DNA of 64,000 nucleotides from Streptomyces alanosinicus (GTDB taxonomy: Bacteria; Actinomycetota; Actinomycetes; Streptomycetales; Streptomycetaceae): contig NZ_BMVG01000011.1 in NCBI RefSeq assembly GCF_014650595.1, positions 124,001 to 188,000 of the forward strand, read 5' to 3'. Positions 57,093-64,000 of the stretch are shown here, piece by piece. The translations under genes were made by a program, and so were the position numbers. The stretch's first letter is position 1, and every line of letters begins with the position of its first letter. The notes beneath the pieces are model-generated. The model saw only the letters and a list, made by a program, of their open reading frames with translations, ran no database searches and had not been told where the DNA came from.

Positions 57093-60000
57093 ATGCCCCC
57101 CACCGCACTGCACCCCGATCCGGCCGGAACCCTGCCCGGTGTCCCCGTCGTGGACATCACCGCCACCGGACCCGGACACACCCCCATGCAGCAGATCATG
57201 GGCCTGATGCGCGCCCACGGACCGGTGTTCGTGCGCCGGCTGCACGGCCGGGACGTGCTGTTCGTCGCCGACGCCGACCTGGTCGCGGACCTCGCTGACG
57301 AGGAGCGGTTCGCCAAGCACATCGGGCCCGCCCTGGAGAACGTGCGGGAATTCGCCGCCGACGGCCTGTTCACCGCGTACAACGACGAGCCCAACTGGGC
57401 CAAGGCGCACGACATCCTGATGCCCGCCTTCGCGCTCGGCTCGATGCGCACCTACCACCCGGTGATGCTCCAGGTGGCCCGCCGGCTCATCGGCTCCTGG
57501 GACCACGCGGCCCGGGACGGGCGGGCCGTGAACGTGCCCGACGACATGACCCGGATGACCCTCGACACCATCGGACTGGCCGGGTTCGGCTACGACTTCG
57601 GCTCCTTCGCCCGCAGCGAGCCGCACCCCTTCGTGGAGGCGATGGTCCGCTGCCTGGAGTGGAGCATGAACCGCCTGGCCCGCACCCCGGGCGAGGACGA
57701 CTCCGCCGCCGACGCGGCCTTCCGGACGGACGCCGGCTATCTCGCCCAGGTCGTGGACGAGGTCATCGCCTCCCGCGCCGGCACCGACCAGAGCGGCGCC
57801 GAGGACCTGCTCGGACTGATGCTGAGCGCGCCGCATCCCGCCGACGGCACCACCCTGGACGCGGCCAACATCCGCAACCAGGTCATCACCTTCCTGATCG
57901 CCGGCCATGAGACGACCTCCGGCGCGATGTCCTTCGCCCTGTACTACCTCGCCAAGCATCCGGCCGTGCTCCGGCTGGTGCAGCGCGAGGCCGACGCGCT
58001 GTGGGGCGACGCGACCGACCCCGAGCCGTCGTACGACGACATCGGCCGGCTCACCTACACCCGGCAGGTCCTCAACGAGGCGCTCCGGCTGTGGCCGACG
58101 GCCGCCGCCTTCAGCCGGCACGCCCGCAAGGACACCCTGCTCGGCGGCCGGATCCCGCTCCGGGCCGGCCAGGCCGTCACCGTGGTCGCCCCGATGCTGC
58201 ACCGGCAGCCGGTGTGGGGCGACAACCCGGAGCTGTTCGACCCCGAGCGGTTCACCGCACAGGCCGAGGCGGCCCGCCCGGTGCACGCCTTCAAGCCGTT
58301 CGGCACCGGTGAACGCGCCTGCATCGGGCGGCAGTTCGCGTTGCACGAGGCGACCATGCTGCTCGCCATGCTGGTCCACCGCTACCGGCTGCACGAGGAC
58401 GCCGACTACCGGCTCACCGTGAAGGAGACCCTCACCCTCAAGCCCGAGGGCCTCACCCTCACGCTCACCCCGCGCACCCCCGCCGACCGCGTCCACGCCC
58501 CGCTGCCCGGGGCCGCCGTGGCCCCGTCCGAAACGACGGCCGCCGCGGACACCCTCCCCGCCCGCGTCCGGCCCGGCACCAGCGCCCTCTTCCTGCACGG
58601 CAGCAACTACGGCACCTGCCGTGCCTTCGCCGCCCAGCTCGCCGACGAGGCCGCCGCCGTGGGCTGCGCCACCGAGGTCGCGGCCCTGGACGCCTACGCG
58701 GAGGGACTGCCCGCCGACCGGCCCGTCGTCATCACCGCCGCCTCCTACAACGGCCGCCCCACCGACGACGCCACCGCCTTCACCGCCTGGCTCGACGGCA
58801 CCCCCGACCTGACCGGTGTGACCTACGCCGTCCTCGGCGTCGGCGACCGCAACTGGGCCGCCACCTACCAGCAGGTGCCCACCCGCGTCGACGCCCGCCT
58901 CGCCGAACTGGGCGCCACCCGGCTGACCGACCGGGCCGCCGCCGACGCCTCCGGCGATCTCACCGGCGCCGTCCGGGAGTTCACGGCCCGGCTGCGCACC
59001 GCACTGCTGACGGAGTACGGCGACCCCGACGCCGCGCCGCAGACCACCGCCGACCCCGCCCACGCCTATGAGGTCCGCACGCTGGACGACGGCCCGCTGG
59101 ACGCCCTCGCCGCCCGGCACGAGCTGGTGCCGATGGCCGTGACCGAGGCGTACGACCTGACCGCGCCGGGCCACCCGCGCACCAAGCGGTTCCTGCGCGT
59201 CGCCCTGCCCGAGGGCGTCACCTACCGCACCGCCGACCATCTGACCGTCCTGCCGGCCAACGCACCGCGGCTGGTGGACCGCGCCGTCGCCGCGTTCGGC
59301 CTCGACCCCGACGCCGTGCTCGACATCCGCGCCACCCGCCCGCGGCGCGACAATCTCGCCGTGGACCGCCCGCTGTCTGTACGGCAACTCCTCACCCACC
59401 ACGTCGAGTTGCAGGAGCATCCGACGGCACGCCAGCTGACCCTGCTCGCCGAGGCCAACCCCTGCCCGCCCGAGCGCGCCGCCCTCGCCGCCCTGACCGG
59501 TGACGATCCGCGCACCCTGGTCGAACTGGCCGAGGACCACCCCGCGCTGCGCGGCGCGCTCGACTGGCCGGCGCTGCTCGACGTGCTGACCCCGCTGCGG
59601 CCCCGCCACTACTCGGTCTCCTCCTCGCCGGCCGTCGACCCGCGCCACGCGGACCTGATGGTCTCCGTCCTCGACGCCCCCGCCCGCTCCGGCCGCGGCC
59701 GCTACCGCGGCACCGGATCCGGCCACCTCGCCTCCCTCGGGGCCGGCGACACGATCCACGCCCGGATCCAGCCCTGCCGCGAGGCCTTCCGGATCGACGG
59801 CTCGGGGCCGGTCGTGATGGTGGCCGCCGGCACCGGACTCGCCCCGTTCCGCGGCGCCGTCGCCGACCGCGCCGCGGCCCGCGCCATGGGCCGCCAACTT
59901 CCGCCCGCTGTGCTGTACTTCGGCTGTGACGCCCCCGACGCCGACTTCCTGCACGCCGGGGAGCTGCGGGCCGCCGAGGCGGCCGGCGCCGTCTCGCTGC

Positions 60001-60272
60001 GCCCGGCCTTCAGCGCCGCCCCCGAGAACGGCGCCGCCTTCGTGCAGCACCGCATCGCCGCCGAGGCCGACGAGATCGGGGAACTGCTGGACGCCGGCGC
60101 CCGGGTGTACGTCTGCGGCGACGGCGCCCGGATGGCCCCCGGCGTCCGGGCGGCGTTCCGCACGCTGTACCGGGAACGCACCGCCGGCAGCGACGAGGCG
60201 GCGGCCGAGCGCTGGCTCGACTCGCTCGTGACGGACGGGCGTTATGTCGAGGACGTGTACGCGGCGGGCTGA
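57093..60272 (+). CDS. CYP102-type P450-NADPH reductase fusion
   Basis: A 1,059-residue self-sufficient monooxygenase of the BM3 class, which hydroxylates fatty acids and related substrates. Residues about 1-465: heme domain with FLIAGHETTSGAMSFALYYL, ExxR in LNEALRLWPTAAAF and FKPFGTGERACIGRQFALHE. About 490-650: FMN domain (LFLHGSNYGTCRAFAAQLAD). About 665-1059: FAD/NADPH domain with RHYSVSSSPAVDPRH, AAGTGLAPFRGAVADRAAA and the C-terminal YVEDVYAAG, ending in the aromatic-adjacent residues typical of diflavin reductases. ATG 57093 follows GAAAGG. It is divergent from the PAS-LuxR gene. All catalytic motifs look intact. Confidence 0.95.
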   Translation: MPPTALHPDPAGTLPGVPVVDITATGPGHTPMQQIMGLMRAHGPVFVRRLHGRDVLFVADADLVADLADEERFAKHIGPALENVREFAADGLFTAYNDEPNWAKAHDILMPAFALGSMRTYHPVMLQVARRLIGSWDHAARDGRAVNVPDDMTRMTLDTIGLAGFGYDFGSFARSEPHPFVEAMVRCLEWSMNRLARTPGEDDSAADAAFRTDAGYLAQVVDEVIASRAGTDQSGAEDLLGLMLSAPHPADGTTLDAANIRNQVITFLIAGHETTSGAMSFALYYLAKHPAVLRLVQREADALWGDATDPEPSYDDIGRLTYTRQVLNEALRLWPTAAAFSRHARKDTLLGGRIPLRAGQAVTVVAPMLHRQPVWGDNPELFDPERFTAQAEAARPVHAFKPFGTGERACIGRQFALHEATMLLAMLVHRYRLHEDADYRLTVKETLTLKPEGLTLTLTPRTPADRVHAPLPGAAVAPSETTAAADTLPARVRPGTSALFLHGSNYGTCRAFAAQLADEAAAVGCATEVAALDAYAEGLPADRPVVITAASYNGRPTDDATAFTAWLDGTPDLTGVTYAVLGVGDRNWAATYQQVPTRVDARLAELGATRLTDRAAADASGDLTGAVREFTARLRTALLTEYGDPDAAPQTTADPAHAYEVRTLDDGPLDALAARHELVPMAVTEAYDLTAPGHPRTKRFLRVALPEGVTYRTADHLTVLPANAPRLVDRAVAAFGLDPDAVLDIRATRPRRDNLAVDRPLSVRQLLTHHVELQEHPTARQLTLLAEANPCPPERAALAALTGDDPRTLVELAEDHPALRGALDWPALLDVLTPLRPRHYSVSSSPAVDPRHADLMVSVLDAPARSGRGRYRGTGSGHLASLGAGDTIHARIQPCREAFRIDGSGPVVMVAAGTGLAPFRGAVADRAAARAMGRQLPPAVLYFGCDAPDADFLHAGELRAAEAAGAVSLRPAFSAAPENGAAFVQHRIAAEADEIGELLDAGARVYVCGDGARMAPGVRAAFRTLYRERTAGSDEAAAERWLDSLVTDGRYVEDVYAAG

Positions 60273-60306
60273 GCCGCGCCACACACACGCTCTGGCACCT
60301 CATGGA

Positions 60307-60336
60307 CCGCCCCGTGCCCCTCGTGGCGCGGGGCGG
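60307..60336 (+). terminator. Hairpin after the CYP102 fusion gene
   Basis: CCGCCCCG (60307-60314) pairs perfectly with CGGGGCGG (60329-60336), 35 bp after the stop codon. No clear T-run, but position and strength fit a Streptomyces terminator. Confidence 0.6.
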
Positions 60337-60347
60337 CCCCGGCTCCG

Positions 60348-60370
60348 CTTAGCTCAGATCGTGAACTAAG
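60348..60370. promoter_or_regulatory. ROK-type operator upstream of the ROK regulator
   Basis: CTTAGCTCAGATCGTGAACT then AAG is a 23-bp palindrome matching at 8 of 9 outer pairs (CTTAGyTCA/TGArCTAAG), like XylR/ROK operators. It lies 76 bp before the ROK gene and suggests autoregulation. Confidence 0.65.
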
Positions 60371-60445
60371 GCGTGGAGGAATATCGCGTTCCGGCTGTCC
60401 GAAGGGGTATGTTGCAGGTCGGGCAGGGTTCGTGAAGGGAGCCGT

Positions 60446-61735
60446 ATGGCGGCGCGTAACGGGCGCACGGTGCGCGATCTCAGGCGGGGCAACCGCACGG
60501 AGGTGCTGCAGAAGCTGTACTTCGACGGCCCCCTCAGCCGCTTCGAGCTGGGCCCGGCCACCGGCCTCAGCTCCGGCTCGGTCAGCAACGTGGTCGCCGA
60601 TCTGGTCGCGGACGGCCTGGTCGAGGAGGCCGGCAGCGTCGACTCCGACGGCGGCCGGCCCCGCACCCTGCTGCGCGTCGCCCCGCAGAGCGGCCAGCTG
60701 ATCGGCGTCGACGTCGGCGAAACCCGGGTCCGCGTCGAGCTGTTCGATCTGGCCCTGACCGAACTCGCCCGCACCGAACGCCGGCTGAGCCCGCAGGGGT
60801 ACGACGTCGAGGTGATCGCCGGTCATATCCGCGACGGCGTCGCCGAGGTCCTCGGCGCGGCGCAGGCCGCGCCCGAGCGGCTGCTCGGCGTCGGTGTCGG
60901 CGTCCCCGGCATCGTCGAGCACACCCCGGAGCGGGGCGCCGTCGTGCACGGACAGACCATCGGCTGGGACGCGGTCCCGCTGGAGCGGCTGCTCCGCTCG
61001 GCCTCCCGGCTCCCCGACGAGATCCCGTATTTCATCGACAACGGCGCCAAGACCCTCGGCCAGGCCGAGATGTGGTTCGGCGCGGGCCGCGGCGCCCGCA
61101 ACGCCGTCGTCGTGCTCTTCGGCTCCGGCGTCGGCGCCTGCGTGGTCACCCCGGAGGTGGAGCACGGACGGGCCGTCGAGTGGGGCCATCTGACGGTACG
61201 GGTGCGCGGGCGCCGCTGCCGCTGCGGCGCGCCCGGCTGCCTGGAGGCCTACGCGGGCGCCGAGTCGCTGCTGGCCCGCTGGCGCGAGGCGGGCGGCCGG
61301 CCGCCCGGGGACACCGACGAGGAGACCGCGCTCACCGCGATGCTCGCCGCCGCCTACCCGGCCGAGGGCACCGCGCCCGACCCGGTCGCGCTGGCCGTCC
61401 TGGAGGAGACCGCCGAGTACCTCGGCGCCGGCCTGTCCGACCTGATCAACCTCTTCCAGCCCGAGCGGATCCTGATCGGCGGCTGGGCCGGGCTCCAGCT
61501 CGGCACCCGCTTCCTGCCCGCCGTACGCCGCCATGCGACGACGTACGCGCTGCGCCATCCGGCCGACAGGGTGAGCATCGACCTCGGCCGGCTCGGTCCG
61601 GACGCGGTCACCGTGGGCGCCGCGATCCTGCCGCTGGCCGAGTTCTTCGGCAGCGGCGGCCGCCGCCCGGAGCCGGTCGCCGAGGACCGCCCGCCCGCCT
61701 GGCGTGCGGCGCTCCGGCAGCGGGCGCCGCGCTGA
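60446..61735 (+). CDS. ROK-family sugar-responsive transcriptional regulator
   Basis: A 429-residue ROK (XylR/NagC-type) repressor. An N-terminal winged helix (LYFDGPLSRFELGPATGLSS, with recognition helix SGSVSNVVADL) is fused to a ROK domain: LIGVDVGETRVRVELFD near residue 90, the central GQAEMWFGAGRGARN, and the zinc motif GRRCRCGAPGCLEAY. Some ROK kinase residues are retained but the protein is most likely a repressor. ATG 60446 follows GGGAG. It is followed by an alpha/beta hydrolase gene 126 bp downstream. Target and ligand are unknown. Confidence 0.9.
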   Translation: MAARNGRTVRDLRRGNRTEVLQKLYFDGPLSRFELGPATGLSSGSVSNVVADLVADGLVEEAGSVDSDGGRPRTLLRVAPQSGQLIGVDVGETRVRVELFDLALTELARTERRLSPQGYDVEVIAGHIRDGVAEVLGAAQAAPERLLGVGVGVPGIVEHTPERGAVVHGQTIGWDAVPLERLLRSASRLPDEIPYFIDNGAKTLGQAEMWFGAGRGARNAVVVLFGSGVGACVVTPEVEHGRAVEWGHLTVRVRGRRCRCGAPGCLEAYAGAESLLARWREAGGRPPGDTDEETALTAMLAAAYPAEGTAPDPVALAVLEETAEYLGAGLSDLINLFQPERILIGGWAGLQLGTRFLPAVRRHATTYALRHPADRVSIDLGRLGPDAVTVGAAILPLAEFFGSGGRRPEPVAEDRPPAWRAALRQRAPR

Positions 61736-61861
61736 GCGGACCGCGCGCCCGGCCATGACATGGCAGGTAATCGACCCGTGCGCGGGACCCGGGGAGTATC
61801 GGGGATGTCAGCGCGACCGAGCAGCGTCGCACCTGGTTCCGACCGCCCGAGGAGGCACCCC

Positions 61862-62740
61862 ATGCCGTACTTCGAGAGCCCCGTCGACGGCACCCGACTG
61901 CACTACGCCGACCACGGCCCCGCCACCGGGCCCGTCGCCGTCTTCGTCTCCAGCGCCTACATGGGGCACGAGATGTGGGAGTACCAGATGCTGCCCCTCG
62001 CGGAGGCCGGTTACCGCTGTGTCGCCCTGGACCGGCGCGGCCACGGCCGCTCCGACGACGTCTGGTCCGGCTACGACCTCGACACCCTCGCCGACGACGT
62101 ACACGGTCTGCTCGACCACCTCGACCTGCGCGACGTCACCCTCATCGGCCACTCGGTCGGCACCGGTGAGGTGATCCGCTGTGTGACCCGGCACGGCCGG
62201 GCCCGGGTGGCCCGCGTCGCGCTCGTCGCCGGTGTCAGCCCCGGGACCGTCCGCTCGCCGGGCACCCCGGACGGCCTGGACCCCCAGGTCGTGCGGGCCG
62301 ACGACGAGCTGTTCCGGCGGGACCGGGCCGGGTACTTCACCGCCCTGGCCGACGACTTCTTCGCCGTCCACCTGCCCGGCAACCAGGTGTCGGCGCCGTA
62401 CGTCCGCTACATGATCGACCGCTGCCTGGTCGCCACCCCGCGGGCCGCGAACGGCATCCGGGCCGTGGTGGCCGCGCTCGACCTGGCCGGCGAGCTGCCC
62501 GCGCTGGACCTTCCGGTGCTGGTCGTGCACGGCACCCATGACACCTCGGCGCCGCTGGCCGGCACCGGTGAGCGCGCGGCGCGGCTGCTGCCGGACGCCA
62601 CCTTGAAGGTGTACGAGAACGCCGGCCACGGCCTGTTCGCCACGCACGCCGCCCGGCTCACGGCCGATCTGCGGGAGTTCCTGGACGCCGGGGCCGTCCG
62701 CGCCGCCGAGCCGGCCATTGCCGGTGCCGGACGCCCCTGA
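61862..62740 (+). CDS. Alpha/beta-hydrolase (chloroperoxidase/perhydrolase-like)
   Basis: A 292-residue alpha/beta-hydrolase. Residues ALDRRGHGRSDDVW mark the conserved strand 4 turn, LIGHSVGTGEVIRCVTRHG the nucleophile elbow with a Gly-Glu-Val pattern like non-heme chloroperoxidases, and LVVHGTHDTSAPL plus ENAGHGLFATH provide the acid and His. Compared with haloperoxidases the Met after Ser is replaced (SVG), so perhydrolase activity is uncertain. ATG 61862 has GAGGAGG upstream. No signal peptide. A strong terminator follows. Confidence 0.88.
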   Translation: MPYFESPVDGTRLHYADHGPATGPVAVFVSSAYMGHEMWEYQMLPLAEAGYRCVALDRRGHGRSDDVWSGYDLDTLADDVHGLLDHLDLRDVTLIGHSVGTGEVIRCVTRHGRARVARVALVAGVSPGTVRSPGTPDGLDPQVVRADDELFRRDRAGYFTALADDFFAVHLPGNQVSAPYVRYMIDRCLVATPRAANGIRAVVAALDLAGELPALDLPVLVVHGTHDTSAPLAGTGERAARLLPDATLKVYENAGHGLFATHAARLTADLREFLDAGAVRAAEPAIAGAGRP

Positions 62741-62773
62741 ACACGAACCGGCGCCGGACGGCCCCGGACGGAG

Positions 62774-62826
62774 AAGGGCCCCGGCCGCGACGGGGGAATC
62801 ACGGCCGGGGCGGTCCGGGGGCCTTC
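62774..62826 (+). terminator. Strong hairpin terminator after the hydrolase gene
   Basis: CCCCGGCCG (62779-62787) pairs with CGGCCGGGG (62802-62810). The outer sequences GAAGGGCC and GGGGGCCTTC extend the pairing imperfectly, and CTTTGTT follows. It probably stops both this gene and the convergent PHP gene's transcript. Confidence 0.7.
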
Positions 62827-62920
62827 GCTTTGTTCAACGGGCAATCACTCCGCGGTGTTCCGCGACCGTACATGACCTGCGTCACCCTGAGTGATCGCGG
62901 TCCGGGCGGTCCCGGACGCG

Positions 62921-63961
62921 TCAGGCGGGTGCCGCGCGCGCCGGCACCCGGCCCTCGTGGGTCCAGGCCAGCAACTCGTCGGCGGACCAGGTGGTCACCA
63001 CCCGCTCGGCGGGCACCGCGCACTCCTCGGCGCGGGCGCAGCCGAGGATCTGCCAGTCCAGCTGTCCGGGCGCGTGCGCGTCGGTGTCGACGGAGAACAG
63101 CACCCCCGCCGCCACCGCCCGGCGCAGCAGCCGGCGAGGCGGGTCCAGCCGCTCGGGCCGGCTGTTGATCTCCACGGCCGTACCGGACTCGGCGCAGGCG
63201 GCGAACACCGCGTCCGCGTCGAACTCCGACTCCGGCCGCCTCCGTCCCGTCACCAGGCGCCCGGTGCAGTGTCCGAGGACATCGGCGTGCGGATCACGTA
63301 CGGCGGCCACCATCCGGCGGGTCATCGAGCGGGCGTCCATCCGCAGCTTGGAGTGCACGGACACCACGACCACGTCCAGCCGCGCCAGCAGCTCCGGCTC
63401 CTGGTCCAGCGAGCCGTCCTCCAGGATGTCGCACTCGATCCCGGTGAGCAGCCGGAACGGCGCCCACCGCGCATTCAGCTCCGCCACCGCCGCCAGCTGC
63501 TCCCGCAGCCGCTGTGCCGACAGCCCGCGAGCCACGGTCAGCCGCGGGGAGTGATCGGTGAGGGCGGTCCACTCATGGCCGAGCGCGGCCGCCGCCCGCC
63601 CCATCTCCTCGATCGGACTCCCTCCGTCGGACCAGTCCGAATGGGTGTGACAGTCCCCGCGCAGACGCGCCCGCAGCCCGGCCCCGGCGCCGTCGGCGGG
63701 CGCGGCCGGGCTCTCCTCCTCCAGGTCACGCAGATAGCCGGGCACCTCCCCGGCCAGCGCCTCCCGCACCACCTGCGCGGTCTTCGGCCCGATGCCCCGC
63801 AGTGCCTCCAGGCTCCCGTTCGCCGCCCGCTCGGCGACCTCGCCCTCGGGCAGCGCGGCCAGCGTGCGGGCGGCGGTACGGAAGGCTCTCACCCGGTAGG
63901 TGGGCGCGAGCGACCGTTCCAGCAGGAAGGCGATCCGGTCGAGGGCGGCGACGGGTTCCAC
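62921..63961 (-). CDS. PHP-domain metal-dependent hydrolase (PolX-like, polymerase-less)
   Basis: A 346-residue protein. The first 75 residues are a helix-hairpin-helix region (LEALRGIGPKTAQVVREALA) like the N-terminal DNA-binding part of PolX. The rest is a PHP domain with the metal-ligand motifs GDCHTHSDWSDGGSP, TALTDHSPRL, GIECDILEDG, VVVSVHSKLRMD and the late EINSRPERLDPP and VDTDAHAPGQLD. It lacks the polymerase palm. Family members act as 3'-5' exonucleases or phosphatases. ATG 63961 starts the frame and MEPVAALDRIAFLLERSLAP is the conserved N-terminus. Confidence 0.9.
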   Translation of the reverse strand: MEPVAALDRIAFLLERSLAPTYRVRAFRTAARTLAALPEGEVAERAANGSLEALRGIGPKTAQVVREALAGEVPGYLRDLEEESPAAPADGAGAGLRARLRGDCHTHSDWSDGGSPIEEMGRAAAALGHEWTALTDHSPRLTVARGLSAQRLREQLAAVAELNARWAPFRLLTGIECDILEDGSLDQEPELLARLDVVVVSVHSKLRMDARSMTRRMVAAVRDPHADVLGHCTGRLVTGRRRPESEFDADAVFAACAESGTAVEINSRPERLDPPRRLLRRAVAAGVLFSVDTDAHAPGQLDWQILGCARAEECAVPAERVVTTWSADELLAWTHEGRVPARAAPA

Positions 63962-64000
63962 ACCATCACGGTGGCACGACGAGCCCCGAGGGGCGCGGGA

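Noticed and set aside
56928..60284. 1,118-codon minus-strand frame opposite the CYP102 fusion
   Set aside because: Gly/Val/Glu-rich mirror sequence of a strongly conserved enzyme gene. Classic high-GC shadow.

Overview
The window is GC-rich, densely coded actinobacterial DNA. Codon choice, frequent GTG and TTG starts, ATGA/GTGA gene overlaps and the gene families present (PAS-LuxR, ROK, DUF2470, FBP, CYP102, lactonase, many small TetR/LacI regulators) all point to Streptomyces or a close relative. No rRNA, tRNA or replication origin was found.

Positions 1 to about 26,540 form a mosaic island built from a decayed prophage or integrative element. It starts with a damaged tyrosine recombinase and an excisionase-like gene. 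It then holds a WYL regulator and esterase pair, an IS630 fragment, a frameshifted ParB-like phage nuclease, and a two-repeat type I-E-like CRISPR remnant with no cas genes. Next comes a terpenoid gene cluster (6.2-14.5 kb), then more phage debris, a Tn3-family transposase with an amber codon, and an IS256 transposase. The island ends in a collapsed phage packaging and tail module (terminase small and large subunits, gp10-like protein, tail proteins, tail-assembly chaperones with a GGGAAAA slip site). The small terminase gene is split by a 1,276-bp cassette with 51-bp inverted repeats and a 6-bp target duplication. The cassette carries only a metallophosphoesterase gene and no transposase.

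The terpenoid cluster is the most interesting part. It encodes MEP-pathway supply (dxs, here with a one-base frameshift; ispG), a polyprenyl diphosphate synthase, a HAD-phosphatase/terpene-cyclase-beta fusion of the drimenol-synthase type, an acetoacetate-decarboxylase-like protein, a short-chain dehydrogenase, and a small integral-membrane cyclase of the Pyr4/DmtA1 type. Two unrelated cyclases beside dedicated precursor genes suggest an undescribed drimane-like sesquiterpenoid or meroterpenoid pathway.

From 26.6 kb to the end the DNA looks like ordinary chromosome. It holds a P450 at the island edge, pirin, an ECF sigma factor with a membrane partner, a cupin, a PLP desulfhydrase-like enzyme, a MoxR/VWA pair, a TetR gene, a complete OpuC-type compatible-solute ABC transporter, the lutABC lactate operon, and a rhamnose operon. 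In the rhamnose operon the isomerase and the bifunctional aldolase/dehydrogenase have been fused and truncated by a deletion. After the LacI regulator come a peptidase, a pentapeptide protein, a stand-alone CYP102-like P450 with its TetR regulator, an iron-box-controlled DUF2470 gene, a Tat-exported lactonase, a FUSC membrane protein, an FBP protein with palindromes upstream, a PAS-LuxR regulator divergent from a full P450-reductase fusion, a ROK regulator with a clear operator, an alpha/beta hydrolase and a PHP-domain protein.

Four loci (integrase, parB-like, dxs, rhaI) are broken only by single-base deletions. These could be real decay or residual assembly errors. The two premature stops (Tn3, terminase) and the large deletions are not of that kind.
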